Assembly (NCBI RefSeq): GCF_001513975.1
Contig: NZ_KQ947986.1
Location: 784,713-848,712, forward strand
DNA: 64,000 bases
Direction: 5' to 3'
Source: Streptomyces curacoi
GTDB taxonomy: Bacteria; Actinomycetota; Actinomycetes; Streptomycetales; Streptomycetaceae
Positions within the stretch are counted from its first letter, which is position 1; each line of letters starts with the position of its first letter. The translations under genes and the position numbers were made by a program. A model generated the notes under the pieces. The model was given only the letters and a program-made list of their open reading frames with translations. It did not search any database and was not told the DNA's origin. Shown one piece after another: positions 25,207 to 34,384 of this stretch.

Positions 25207-27558
25207 TCAGCCCTCCGGTGAGGCGCCGAGGCCGGTGAGGGCGCCCACCGGATCGAGGTCGGGTGTGCCGCGGGGCCACCAGTCGTCGTGGCCCGGTTCC
25301 GACTCGTACGGGTACCAGAGGCCGTCGCGGCCCAGGCGGAGCTGGACATGGCCGCGAGGGTGGGTGAGGCGGTTGCGCCACGGGCGGAAGGCCGGCAGGT
25401 CGGCGGCGAGGAGGAGGGGGCGCGCTCGGTCGAAGCGGCCGGCCGGCGGGTCCCAGGGTTCTTCGAGGACGGCGAGCCCCTCCGGGCCGCCCTGGCGCCA
25501 GGCGGCGACCGCGCGTGCCAGCTCGGCCGTGGTGCGGCCGGCGGCGGAGGCGAGGGAGGAGTACAGCGCGCGGGTCGCGGCGGTGAGGCCGGAACCGGGG
25601 CGGGCCGCGGCCAGCCGGACCGCGTCCTGCCACAGGGTCAGGTCGGCGACGGGGTCGCGGCCGGTGCTGAGGAGGGCGTGCGCGCGGGCGGCGGCGTCGG
25701 TCGCCAGCTGGTCCAGCGCGAAGGGGTCCGGGCCGCCCGGGGCCGCCGGGTAGGCCGGCGGCTGCTCGGGGTGGGCGGGCACCGGCAACGGGGCGGGCAG
25801 AGGCGGGAGTTGACGCTGGGGGGCCAGGGCGTCGGTGGCCCGTACGCCCGGCAGGGGCTCCGGTTCCTGTTCCTGTGCGGCGCGGGCCGCGCGGGCGGCG
25901 CTCAGGCGGGAGAGGGCGTCCAGCAGTTCGCGCTCACCGCGGCCACGCAGGAGAAGCAGTACGAAGGGGTCGGCGTCCAGCAGGCGCGCGGTCTGGTAGC
26001 AGAGGGCGGCGGCGTGCTTGCAGGGGTGACCGCGGTCGGGGCAGCTGCAGCGGGGGGCGAGGTCACCCGGGCCGGGCAGGAGGGGCACCCCGCACTCCGC
26101 GAGGGATTGGGGCATCTCCCCGTCGAGCAACGCGGCGATGTGTCCCGGCCTGTCCGCCACGGCGTCCAGGAACCGCGCCCAGTCACCGTCGTCGAGTGTC
26201 CGCAGCCGCACCTGCACGCGGTACGGCCGTGGACGGCTGCCCCGCACATACGCCAGCACGAGCCCTGGCGTCACGGTGATGGCGTCGACGTGACCCTGCT
26301 CCGCGTAACCGCGCCCGCGCGCAAGCCGCTTGGGGTCGAGGGCGCCCTCTTCGAGCGCCGTCACCCACGCGTTCCCCCACCACGTCCGGGCGAAGCGGGT
26401 GTCGTCCGGCGCGCCGGACGCTACGACAGGGAACGCCGGGAAGGTGCGGCGGAGTTCACCATCGCGGCCCGGTGCCGCCATGGACTGAGGCACGCGGGGA
26501 GTTGTGGGCTCGGGTGCGGTCGTGGGTTCGGTGCCGGTGGGGGGCGTGAGGGGCGGGAGTGACGAGTCGGTGTGCGTGGGCTCAGGGAGCGGTGAGGAGG
26601 CGGTGGGCGGAGTGGAGGGTGGAGCGGAGGGCGTGGTGGAACTGCGGCCCGCCGGTGGGGTCCGGCGCGACCGAGGCGGAGCAGCCGTCGACGAGTCGTC
26701 CCGGCGCGGCTCGTCTGCCTCCGGCATCTCGAACGCGCCCGCGAGGAGCTCCCGCATGGAACGCACCCGCAGATCGGCGGCGCGGCGGCGTGCGTCACTG
26801 CCCGCAGCGGAACCGCCCGGCGCCGGGCGTCCGGCCTCTCGCACGCCCTCGGCTTCCCCATCCGGCTGGTCCGTCCGTGGCCGTCGGGTTTCCTCCCGAG
26901 CAGCACGCAACGCGTGGCGTGCGACATCCGCCGGGCGGGCGCCGTGGCCCTCTGTTCCCCCGCCGCGCACCGCCGAGGCAGACGGCTCGGCACCCTCCGG
27001 AGGGTCCTCTTCCACACCGGCCCTGCCCGTCAGCGTGCCGCCAGTCGACTCGGTCGGCCCCGCATCGGAACTCGTCGGCCCCGCATCGGAACTCGCGGTC
27101 TCGTCCCGTTCGTCGCCGACCTCCGTCTGCGCCCGCCGCCTGGCGGTCACCGCATGCCGCAGGGCCGCTCGGGCCGCGTCGGCCGGCCGAGGGCCCGGGC
27201 GCTCGGGCCCGGTCGGCAGTGGCTCCTCCTGCCAGGACGTCCCCGGCTCCGGCCCCGGCTCCGGCTGAGGACTCGCCGGATCTCCCGGACCCGCCCCCTG
27301 GCCCACGCCTGCTTCCGGCACCCCTTCCCGCCGCTCCCGCGCAGCCCGCAACGCCTGACGGGCCGCGTCGGCCGGTCGGGGCTCACCGGGTCGGCCCAGC
27401 TCCTCCGGCGTCGGCGTGGAAGTCGAGACCGGCGTCCGACCCATGTTCCGCTCGTCGCCGACCTCGTTCTCGTCGACCTCCTTCTCGTCGACCCGCTCGT
27501 CGTCAAACCCCCCGGCCTCCCCACCGGCCCCACTCCCCCGCTCCACCGGGCCCGTCAT
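25207..27558 (-). CDS. SWIM zinc-finger protein partnered with SNF2 helicase
   Basis: A protein of 783 residues. The SWIM motif is clear near residue 500: CSCPDRGHPCKHAAALCY (C-x-C-x6-C-x-H). A conserved domain precedes it (FARTWWGNAWVTALEEGALD, LARGRGYAEQGHVDAITVTP). The first 280 residues are acidic, disordered and contain three copies of RPAD-x-AR-x-ALR-x-A (residues 61-73, 124-136, 208-220). Its ATG overlaps the stop of the upstream helicase gene (27555-27558), so the two are translationally coupled and likely act together. A role in nucleic-acid metabolism is inferred from the SWIM-SNF2 pairing. Length variation in the N-terminus is probably tolerated. Confidence 0.82.
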   Translation of the reverse strand: MTGPVERGSGAGGEAGGFDDERVDEKEVDENEVGDERNMGRTPVSTSTPTPEELGRPGEPRPADAARQALRAARERREGVPEAGVGQGAGPGDPASPQPEPGPEPGTSWQEEPLPTGPERPGPRPADAARAALRHAVTARRRAQTEVGDERDETASSDAGPTSSDAGPTESTGGTLTGRAGVEEDPPEGAEPSASAVRGGGTEGHGARPADVARHALRAAREETRRPRTDQPDGEAEGVREAGRPAPGGSAAGSDARRRAADLRVRSMRELLAGAFEMPEADEPRRDDSSTAAPPRSRRTPPAGRSSTTPSAPPSTPPTASSPLPEPTHTDSSLPPLTPPTGTEPTTAPEPTTPRVPQSMAAPGRDGELRRTFPAFPVVASGAPDDTRFARTWWGNAWVTALEEGALDPKRLARGRGYAEQGHVDAITVTPGLVLAYVRGSRPRPYRVQVRLRTLDDGDWARFLDAVADRPGHIAALLDGEMPQSLAECGVPLLPGPGDLAPRCSCPDRGHPCKHAAALCYQTARLLDADPFVLLLLRGRGERELLDALSRLSAARAARAAQEQEPEPLPGVRATDALAPQRQLPPLPAPLPVPAHPEQPPAYPAAPGGPDPFALDQLATDAAARAHALLSTGRDPVADLTLWQDAVRLAAARPGSGLTAATRALYSSLASAAGRTTAELARAVAAWRQGGPEGLAVLEEPWDPPAGRFDRARPLLLAADLPAFRPWRNRLTHPRGHVQLRLGRDGLWYPYESEPGHDDWWPRGTPDLDPVGALTGLGASPEG

Positions 27559-30374
27559 GACTGCCTCCGCAGCGACACCAGGTCGGACAGCTCACGGTCC
27601 GTCAGTTCGGTGAGGGCCGATTCGCCGGAGCCGAGGATCGCGTCGGCCAGGGCCCGCTTGGACTCGAGCATCTCCGCGATGCGGTCCTCGATCGTGCCCT
27701 CGGTGATGAGGCGGTGGACCTGGACGGGCTGGGTCTGGCCGATGCGGTAGGCGCGGTCGGTGGCCTGTTCCTCGACGGCGGGGTTCCACCAGCGGTCGAA
27801 GTGGACGACATGGCCCGCGCGGGTCAGGTTCAGGCCGGTTCCCGCCGCCTTCAGGGACAGCACGAGCACCGGGGTCGCGCCGCTCTGGAAGCGGTCCACC
27901 ATGCGTTCGCGGTCGGGGACCGGCGTGCCGCCGTGCAGCAGGTCCATCGGAACCGCCCGGGCGGTGAGGTGGGCGGCGATCAAGCGGGCCATCCCCACGT
28001 ACTGCGTGAAGACCAACGCCGAGCCGTCTTCCGCCAGCAGGGTGTCCAGCAACTCGTCCAGCAGCGTCAACTTGCCCGAACGGACCGCCAGTCGGTCGGT
28101 CTTCGTGCCCTCCTCCTTCAGATACAGGGCAGGGTGGTCGCAGATCTGCTTCAACGACGTCAGGAGCTTCAGCACCAGGCCCCTGCGCGCCATGCCCTCG
28201 GCCGTCTCGATGGCGAGCATCGACTCGCGCACCACCGCCTCGTAGAGCGCGGCCTGTTCGCGGGTGAGGGGGACGGGGTGGTCCGTCTCCGTCTTGGGCG
28301 GCAGCTCGGGGACGATGCCGGGGTCGGACTTCTTGCGGCGCAGCAGGAAGGGGCGGACCAGGCGGGCCAGCCGGTTCACCGCCTCCTCGTCCTCGCCGTT
28401 CTCCACGGCGCGCGCGTGCCGGGCGCGGAAGGACTTGAGCGGCCCGAGCAGGCCGGGAGTCGTCCAGTCGAGCAGCGCCCAGAGCTCGGAGAGGTTGTTC
28501 TCGACCGGTGTGCCGGTCAGCGCCACCCGCGCCGGTGTCGCAATGGTGCGCAGAGCCTTCGCGGTCGCCGAATACGGGTTCTTGACGTGCTGTGCCTCGT
28601 CGGCGACGACCATGCCCCAGGTGTGCTGGGACAGCGTCGGTGCCGTGGACCGCATCGTGCCGTACGTCGTGAGGACGAAGCCGCCGTCGAGGTCGTCCAG
28701 GCTGCGGTCCGGGCCGTGGTAGCGGCGGACGGGGACGCCGGGCGCGAAGCGGGTGATCTCGCGCTGCCAGTTGCCCAGCAGCGAGGCCGGGCAGACCACC
28801 AGCGTCGGGGCCGTACGGGCGCGCTTGAGATGCAGGGCGATGACCGTGATCGTCTTGCCGAGCCCCATGTCGTCCGCGAGGCAGCCGCCGAGGCCCAGGG
28901 ACGTCATGAGGTCCAGCCATGCGAGGCCTCGGAGTTGGTAGTCCCTCAACGTCGCCCGCAGTCCCGGCGGCGGCTCGGCCGGACGCACCCCTGCCGTCAG
29001 CCGGTCGCGCAGGGCTGCCAGGGCGCCGACCGGTACCGCCTCGACCGTCTCCCCGTCGACCTCCGCACTGCCGGTGAGGGCGACGGACAGCGCGTCGACC
29101 GGGTCGAGGAGGCCCAGTTCGCGCTTGCGGGCCTTGCGGACCAGGGCCGGGTCGACCAGCACCCAGCGGTCGCGCAGCCGGACGACCGGCCGGTGTGCCT
29201 CGGCGAGGGCGTCCATCTCGGCCTCGGTGAGCGGGTCGCCGCCGATCGCCAACTGCCAGCGGAACTGGAGGAGTTCCTCGCTCTCGAAGAAGCCGGTGCC
29301 GTCCGTCGCCGAGCCCGGGGCCGGCCGTACGACCGCGGCCGCGCTGAGGTCCTGGGCCAGGTCCCGGGGCCAGTGCACCGCGACCCCGGCCGCGGCGAGC
29401 CGGGTCGCCGCCACGCCCAGCAGGTCGCCCAACTCCTCGTCGGACAGCGCCAGCACGTCGGGCACGTCCTGCTCGGACAGCCGGTCGAGCGGCGGCCACA
29501 CCCGGGCCGCGCGCCGCACCGCCAGCGCCGCGTCCACCCGCGCGCGTGGACCGAACGCCGCGTCCGCCTCGCCCGACCACAGAGCGGCAGCGTCGACCAC
29601 CAGGGTGGGGTCGGCGAGGCTGTGCACCTGGACGATCGCCGCGCCCGCGCTGCGTGCGCCGTCACCGGCGTCGTCGAAGAGGTCGTACGCCGCAAGGTCC
29701 AGCCGGAGCGAGATCCGCACGCCCGCGTCCATGCCCGCGGCGACCTCGGCGGCCCAGTCGTGGGCGTCGGGCAGACGCTGGGGCTCGCGCGCGGCGAAGG
29801 GCTTCCCCGAGGCGTGCGGGGCGGCGGGGGTGCGGGGCAGGGTGTCCGCGACCGCGTCCAGGAAGGCGCGCATCAGCGCTTCCGGCTCGGGCAGCCGCAG
29901 CGGGCCCGGGCCGGGCAGGGGGACCGCATGGCCTTCGTACGGCAGGGCGGCGGCGACCGCTCGCAGGTGCGCGATGTCGTCCGGGTCGAGGGGGCCGGCC
30001 CGCCAGGCGTCGTGGCCGGTCGGCGTGAGGCCGGGCAGCAGCCGGCCGCGGGCGGTGAGCCGCAGCGCGTGCAGCGCGGCCGCGCCCCAGCAGGCGGTGG
30101 CGGGGTGGGCGGCCGGGTCGCGCCGGGCGCGCACGAGCAGCGGCAGCGCCTCGCCGAGCGGCAACGACAGCGCGGGGGTGGTCCTGCGGCGGACTCCGGC
30201 TCCATGGCGTCGTACGACTGTGAGCTCGGAGTCCTCGGCGGGCAGCGGGCCGCCGTCCGGGTCCCAGAAGGCCATCCGGCCCTCGCGCGGGAGGGGGGCG
30301 GGCAGGAAGACGGCCGCGAGTCGGACGGGGACGGCCTCCCCCGCGTGCTCGGCCACCACGGTCCTGTCGCTCAT
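27555..30374 (-). CDS. SNF2-family DEAD/DEAH-box ATPase (helicase-like)
   Basis: A protein of 939 residues. The first 430 residues are the bacterial SNF2-associated N-terminal region. The ATPase core follows in order: DDMGLGKTITVIALHL (Walker A), TLVVCPASLLGNW (Ia), VVADEAQHVKNP (DEAQ box), ALTGTPVENNLSELW (III), then FTQYVGMARLIAAHL, LKAAGTGLNLTRAGHV and DRAYRIGQTQPVQVHRL (V-VI). It is a double-stranded DNA translocase rather than a strand-separating helicase by family. I chose the ATG at 30374; a GTG at 30386 is equally possible. It forms a coupled operon with the SWIM protein gene. Confidence 0.9.
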   Translation of the reverse strand: MSDRTVVAEHAGEAVPVRLAAVFLPAPLPREGRMAFWDPDGGPLPAEDSELTVVRRHGAGVRRRTTPALSLPLGEALPLLVRARRDPAAHPATACWGAAALHALRLTARGRLLPGLTPTGHDAWRAGPLDPDDIAHLRAVAAALPYEGHAVPLPGPGPLRLPEPEALMRAFLDAVADTLPRTPAAPHASGKPFAAREPQRLPDAHDWAAEVAAGMDAGVRISLRLDLAAYDLFDDAGDGARSAGAAIVQVHSLADPTLVVDAAALWSGEADAAFGPRARVDAALAVRRAARVWPPLDRLSEQDVPDVLALSDEELGDLLGVAATRLAAAGVAVHWPRDLAQDLSAAAVVRPAPGSATDGTGFFESEELLQFRWQLAIGGDPLTEAEMDALAEAHRPVVRLRDRWVLVDPALVRKARKRELGLLDPVDALSVALTGSAEVDGETVEAVPVGALAALRDRLTAGVRPAEPPPGLRATLRDYQLRGLAWLDLMTSLGLGGCLADDMGLGKTITVIALHLKRARTAPTLVVCPASLLGNWQREITRFAPGVPVRRYHGPDRSLDDLDGGFVLTTYGTMRSTAPTLSQHTWGMVVADEAQHVKNPYSATAKALRTIATPARVALTGTPVENNLSELWALLDWTTPGLLGPLKSFRARHARAVENGEDEEAVNRLARLVRPFLLRRKKSDPGIVPELPPKTETDHPVPLTREQAALYEAVVRESMLAIETAEGMARRGLVLKLLTSLKQICDHPALYLKEEGTKTDRLAVRSGKLTLLDELLDTLLAEDGSALVFTQYVGMARLIAAHLTARAVPMDLLHGGTPVPDRERMVDRFQSGATPVLVLSLKAAGTGLNLTRAGHVVHFDRWWNPAVEEQATDRAYRIGQTQPVQVHRLITEGTIEDRIAEMLESKRALADAILGSGESALTELTDRELSDLVSLRRQS

Positions 30375-30508
30375 ACTTCCTGTCACCTCCCGCCCATGAG
30401 TCGGATCAACCGTCTTCGACTCTACGGGCGGGGTCTGACAATCGGCTCCGGCGGCCGGTCCGGGCCGGGTGCGTCACGGGGTCGTCGCGGGAGTCGTCAC
30501 GGCAGTCG

Positions 30509-31090
30509 TCAGGGGACCGTGCGGGAGACGACGTACACGAAGGGCTTGTCCGGGATGGACGTGTTCACGACCACGTCGTGGGTGGGCGCCGGGTTCTTCT
30601 GCGCATGGACGAGGCCGTGCCAGGGTCCGGGGCCGGTGAACTCCCAGCCGGTGATCTTCTGGTCGCGGGAGCTGATGGTGATGTCGTCCGGCTTCAGGTC
30701 GTCCCGGCCGAGGCCCATGGACTTCAGGTAGGAGTCCAGGCCCTCCGGTGTGGTCTCGAACTGGACGTAGAGACGGCTGGTCTTCCAGTTGTTCGTCTCG
30801 TAGTACGCCACCTTGTACGACGGGACCGGGATCGGCACCTGGTAGATACGGCGCTGGACCCGCGACGGCCAGCCCTCGGTGAGGCCGGTCGCCGAGTACT
30901 TCTCCTCCTTGTCCTTGCCGCTGTCGCGGCTCTGGTTGGCGGAGATCACCAGGTAGCCGGCGGGCACTCCGATGAGCAGCACGATGATGAGCAGGGTGAG
31001 CGCCCGGCGGCGGATCATGTGGCGGCGGTCCTCGGTCGGCTGCTGCGGCTCGTCCGGAGAGTCGGCCTGGCGGGGTACGGTCACGGTCAC
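30509..31090 (-). CDS. Membrane-anchored extracytoplasmic protein, unknown function
   Basis: About 193 residues from the GTG at 31090, whose GTGA overlaps the stop of the ROK kinase gene. The N-terminal 24 residues are polar, then RRRALTLLIIVLLIGVPAGYLVI is a single membrane anchor at about 25-47. The rest is a soluble outer domain (WPSRVQRRIYQVPIP, WKTSRLYVQFETTPEGLDSY, ITGWEFTGPGPWHGLVHAQ) ending VVNTSIPDKPFVYVVSRTVP. I do not recognise the domain. Translational coupling to the sugar kinase suggests co-expression, not necessarily a shared function. Confidence 0.7.
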   Translation of the reverse strand: MTVTVPRQADSPDEPQQPTEDRRHMIRRRALTLLIIVLLIGVPAGYLVISANQSRDSGKDKEEKYSATGLTEGWPSRVQRRIYQVPIPVPSYKVAYYETNNWKTSRLYVQFETTPEGLDSYLKSMGLGRDDLKPDDITISSRDQKITGWEFTGPGPWHGLVHAQKNPAPTHDVVVNTSIPDKPFVYVVSRTVP

Positions 31091-32256
31091 GCCGACCCCT
31101 GGGAGGACCGGCGGAACTCGGCGAACCGCGCATAGCGCTCGTAGCGCTCGACCCGGCGCCGGTTGGCGCGGCGGAAGCGCCGGGCGACCAGGCGGGCCAG
31201 GTCGGCGGCACCGACCATGCCGGCCTCGGGGCCGAGCTGGGCCCGGGCGATCCGGGCCTCGGGGCGGTAGCCGCGGCCGGTGAGGTGGCGCTTGAAGGCG
31301 TCCCGCGCGGGGCCGATCAGCAGGTCGTCGGCGGCCGAGACACCGCCGCCGATCACGAAGCAGGAGGGGTCCAGGGCGGCCGCGAGGTTGGCGATGCCGA
31401 CGCCGAGCCACTGGCCGATGTCCTGGAGCAGCTCGATGCACATGGCGTCGCCCTCGCGGGCGAGCTCGGTGATCATCGGGCCGGTGATGTCGCCGATGTT
31501 GCCCTTGACGTGCTCGATGATCCCGTACGCCACCGGCGAGTCGGCGGCAGCAAGCTCGCGCGCCTCCCTGACCAGGGCGTTGCCCGAGCTGTACTGCTCC
31601 CAGCAGCCGCGGTTGCCGCACGGGCAGCGGTGCCCTCCTGGGACCACCTGCATGTGCCCGAACTCGCCCGCGACGCCGTACTTGCCGCGCTTGACCTGCC
31701 CGTCCTCCAGGATGGCGCCGCCGATTCCGGTGCCCAGCGTGATCATGACGAGGTGGTCCTCGCCCCGGCCGGCGCCGAAGCGCCACTCGGCCCAGGCGGC
31801 GGTGTTCGCGTCGTTGTCCACCAGCACGGGGACCGCGAGGCGGCCGGCGATGCGGTCGCGCAGCGGCTCGTTGCGCCAGGACAGGTGGGGTGCGAACAGG
31901 ACGCGGTTGCGGTCGGCGTCGACCCAGCCGGCCGCGCCGATGCCGACGGCGTGCACGTCGTGGCGGTCGGACAGGTCCAGGACCAGCTCGACGATGGTGT
32001 CCTCGACGACCTTCGGGCTCTTGGACTTGTCCGGGGTCTCCGTGCGGAGCTTCTCCAGGATGTTGCCGTCGGCGTCCACGACGCCCGCCATCACCTTTGT
32101 GCCGCCGATGTCGATGCCCACGGTCGGCACCCGGGGCGCCGACAGATGCGAGCGGCGTTCCCGGGGGCCGACCGTGCGGAGCGCCGGCGCGCGGCGGGAG
32201 CCGATGGGGGCGGTGCCCGTCCGGGTGGGGAAGGCGAGATCGCGGTAGGTGCTCAT
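31087..32256 (-). CDS. ROK-family sugar kinase
   Basis: A protein of 389 residues from the ATG at 32256. After a 44-residue basic leader come the ROK features: ATP phosphate loop VGIDIGGTKVMAGV, catalytic Asp in VDNDANTAAWAEW, ATP site ITLGTGIGGAI, and the zinc motif GGHRCPCGNRGCWEQYSSG. The N-terminus has no winged helix, so it is a kinase, not a ROK repressor. The sugar is probably glucose or a close relative. A palindrome at 32420-32443 upstream shares its 10-bp core with the site in front of the Gfo/Idh/MocA gene, suggesting joint control by the GntR protein at 32495. Confidence 0.87.
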   Translation of the reverse strand: MSTYRDLAFPTRTGTAPIGSRRAPALRTVGPRERRSHLSAPRVPTVGIDIGGTKVMAGVVDADGNILEKLRTETPDKSKSPKVVEDTIVELVLDLSDRHDVHAVGIGAAGWVDADRNRVLFAPHLSWRNEPLRDRIAGRLAVPVLVDNDANTAAWAEWRFGAGRGEDHLVMITLGTGIGGAILEDGQVKRGKYGVAGEFGHMQVVPGGHRCPCGNRGCWEQYSSGNALVREARELAAADSPVAYGIIEHVKGNIGDITGPMITELAREGDAMCIELLQDIGQWLGVGIANLAAALDPSCFVIGGGVSAADDLLIGPARDAFKRHLTGRGYRPEARIARAQLGPEAGMVGAADLARLVARRFRRANRRRVERYERYARFAEFRRSSQGSA

Positions 32257-32419
32257 CAGGGCCGATTGTGCCTCACCGTCGGGACGGACGCCGTGCGGGG
32301 GAACAATGGGGTGGTTCATGACGTACGCCGTCTACAGGCCGTATGTGGCTGGTCGCGCCCGCGCGGCGGAACCGCGCATCGATGCGGCCCCGCGCTCCTG
32401 GGGCGTTGCCCTCACGCTG

Positions 32420-32443
32420 GTTGCAATGTCCTGACAATGCAAC
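32420..32443. promoter_or_regulatory. 24-bp inverted repeat with core TGTCCTGACA
   Basis: GTTGCAATGTC and its near complement GACAATGCAAC meet at the centre. The core TGTCCTGACA (32428-32437) differs by one base from TGTCCGGACA at 33310-33319. It lies 164 bp upstream of the ROK kinase start, so it could be its operator. Confidence 0.55.
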
Positions 32444-32450
32444 GTACCCC

Positions 32451-32509
32451 TCATGACCGCACTCTCATGAACGCACCCCTCATGACCGCACGAGTCATGA
32501 CCGTACGAG
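32451..32509. repeat. Four tandem 14/15-bp repeats beginning TCATGA at the gntR stop
   Basis: TCATGAccgcactc, TCATGAacgcacccc, TCATGAccgcacgag and TCATGAccgtacgag start at 32451, 32465, 32480 and 32495. The copy at 32495 contains the TGA stop of the leftward gntR gene. Confidence 0.8.
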
Positions 32510-33259
32510 CAGCTGGAACTCGAAGGAGTAGCGGCTCGGTCGATACGTGTGCGTGCCGTACTCGACCGCTCTGCCCGTGTCGTCGAACGTCACGCGCTGC
32601 ATCGTGAGCAGCGGGGCCCCCTCCTCTTCCGCGAGGCGCTCGGCTTCCACGGCGGTGGCCGCCCGGGCGCCGATGGTCTGGCGGGCGCTGTGCAGGGTGA
32701 TTCCGGCGGAGCGCATCAGGCGGTACAGGCCGGTGGCCTCGAGCTGCGCGGTGTCCAGGTCGATCAGGGCGGGCGGCAGGAAGTTGCACAGGTACGCCAT
32801 CGGCTCACCGTGCGCCAGGCGCAGCCGCTCGATCCGGTGCACATCGCTGTCCTCGGCCACCCCGAGCGCCGCCGCGACCTCCGCGGACGCCGGGACGACG
32901 GTGTTGACGAGGACCTTGGTGGCCGGGCGCTGACCGGCCGACTCCAGGTCGTCGTAGAGGCTGCTGAGCTCCAGCGGGCGCTTGACCTGGCTGTGCACGA
33001 CCTGGGTCCCGACGCCTCGGCGGCGCACCAGCAGGCCCTTGTCGACCAGCGACTGGATGGCCTGGCGGACGGTGGGGCGGGACAGGCCGAGGCGTGCGGC
33101 GAGTTCGATCTCGTTGCCCAGCAGGCTGCCGGGGGTGAGCGCTCCGTGCTCGATCGCGGCCTCGAGCTGCTGGGACAGCTGGAAGTACAAAGGCACCGGA
33201 CTGCTCCGGTCCACACTGAGCTCGAGTTCCACGGTCGGGTCCACTTCTGGTTTCGGCAC
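32495..33259 (-). CDS. GntR-family (HutC/UTRA) transcriptional regulator
   Basis: A protein of 254 residues. N-terminal winged helix (VPLYFQLSQQLEAAIEHGAL, NEIELAARLGLSRPTVRQAI) followed by the UTRA ligand domain (SSLYDDLESAGQRPATKVL, HRIERLRLAHGEPMAYLCNF, ending YRPSRYSFEFQLL). HutC-type GntR proteins bind a sugar-related or small carboxylate effector. It diverges from the Gfo/Idh/MocA gene with a palindrome between, and a related site precedes the ROK kinase, so it most likely represses a small sugar or inositol catabolic regulon. Confidence 0.88.
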   Translation of the reverse strand: MPKPEVDPTVELELSVDRSSPVPLYFQLSQQLEAAIEHGALTPGSLLGNEIELAARLGLSRPTVRQAIQSLVDKGLLVRRRGVGTQVVHSQVKRPLELSSLYDDLESAGQRPATKVLVNTVVPASAEVAAALGVAEDSDVHRIERLRLAHGEPMAYLCNFLPPALIDLDTAQLEATGLYRLMRSAGITLHSARQTIGARAATAVEAERLAEEEGAPLLTMQRVTFDDTGRAVEYGTHTYRPSRYSFEFQLLVRS

Positions 33260-33309
33260 GGGCCGAGCGTAGCTCTACGCGTTGTTGACGGGAAGTCGTG
33301 TAGTTCGAT

Positions 33310-33331
33310 TGTCCGGACATACACATTGACA
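33310..33331. promoter_or_regulatory. TGTCCGGACA palindrome next to a TTGACA box
   Basis: A perfect 10-bp palindrome (33310-33319) followed by TTGACA (33326-33331), in the gap between divergent gntR and the dehydrogenase. Likely operator of the GntR protein. Confidence 0.6.
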
Positions 33332-33361
33332 GCCTACGCACTGAACCCCCACTTTGTTTCC

Positions 33362-34384
33362 ATGCGCATCGGCGTCATCGGTACGGGCCGCCTCGGCACG
33401 ATTCATGCGAACACGCTCAGCCGGCACCGTGACGTCGGCTCCCTGATCCTCACGGACACCGACCCCAAGCGGGCCCAGGAGCTCGCCCTTCGGCTGGGGG
33501 AGACGGCGGCGCCCGGAGTGGACGAGATCTTCAAGTGGGGCGTGGACGCGGTCGTGATCACGACGGCGACGTCGGCCCATGCCGAACTGATCGGTCGGGC
33601 AGCAAGGTCGGGCCTTCCGGTGTTCTGCGAGAAGCCCATCGCGCTCGATCTGCCGGGCACGTTGCACGCGATCGGCGAGGTGGAGACGGCCGGGACGATC
33701 CTGCAGATGGGCTTCCAGCGCCGCTTCGACGCGGGGTATGTGGGCGCACGCGAGGCGGTGCGGTCCGGGCGGCTCGGGCGTCTGCACACCGTGCGGGCGC
33801 TGTCCAGCGACCAGGAGCCGCCGCCGGTGGAGTGGCTGCCGCTGTCCGGTGGGCTGTACCGGGACACGCTGATCCATGACTTCGACGTACTGCGCTGGGT
33901 GACCGGGCACGAGGTCGTCGACGTGTACGCGGCCGGGTCGGATGCCGGGCCCGTGATGTTCCGTGAGGCGGGCGACGTCGACACGGCGGCGGTGCTGCTC
34001 ACGCTGGACGACGGAACGCTCGCCACGGCCACGGCGACACGGCTGAACGGCGCCGGCTACGACGTGCGCATGGAGCTGGCCGGGGAGCTGGACCAGATCG
34101 TGGTCGGCCTGGACGACCGTACGCCGATCGCGTCCACCGAGCCGAGCGGGCCGCCCGCGGCGGACAAGCCCTGGTCGGGTTTCCTTGAGCGGTTCGGGCC
34201 GGCGTACGAGGCGGAGCTGAACGCGTTCGTGGAAGTGGTGCGCGGGGAACGGGCCAACCCCTGCGACGGACGGGAGGCCTTGCAGGCGCTGCGGATCGCG
34301 GAGGCGTGTGAGCGGTCGCGCCGCGAGCGCAGGCCGGTCGCACTGGCGGAGATCCCGGGCGGGGCCTCGGCCGCGGCCGTGTGA
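33362..34384 (+). CDS. Gfo/Idh/MocA-family oxidoreductase (inositol dehydrogenase-like)
   Basis: A protein of 340 residues from the ATG at 33362. The N-terminal Rossmann fold starts RIGVIGTGRLGTIHANTL. The catalytic Lys is in GLPVFCEKPIALD, with FQRRFDAGY in the second domain and the active-site region GGLYRDTLIHDFDVLRW. These are the marks of the inositol 2-dehydrogenase branch, an NAD(P)-dependent sugar or inositol oxidation. No signal peptide is present. The last codons lie in a four-copy tandem repeat. The divergent GntR gene probably controls it. The much longer upstream open frame is antisense to gntR and not real. Confidence 0.87.
   Translation: MRIGVIGTGRLGTIHANTLSRHRDVGSLILTDTDPKRAQELALRLGETAAPGVDEIFKWGVDAVVITTATSAHAELIGRAARSGLPVFCEKPIALDLPGTLHAIGEVETAGTILQMGFQRRFDAGYVGAREAVRSGRLGRLHTVRALSSDQEPPPVEWLPLSGGLYRDTLIHDFDVLRWVTGHEVVDVYAAGSDAGPVMFREAGDVDTAAVLLTLDDGTLATATATRLNGAGYDVRMELAGELDQIVVGLDDRTPIASTEPSGPPAADKPWSGFLERFGPAYEAELNAFVEVVRGERANPCDGREALQALRIAEACERSRRERRPVALAEIPGGASAAAV

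Noticed and set aside
27714-30731. Rightward open frame of about 1005 codons
   Set aside because: Antisense shadow of the SNF2 gene caused by GC bias; no motif, very Arg/Gly/Val-rich.
32549-33361. N-terminal extension of the dehydrogenase frame
   Set aside because: It lies antisense to gntR; the Rossmann motif starts exactly at the ATG at 33362.
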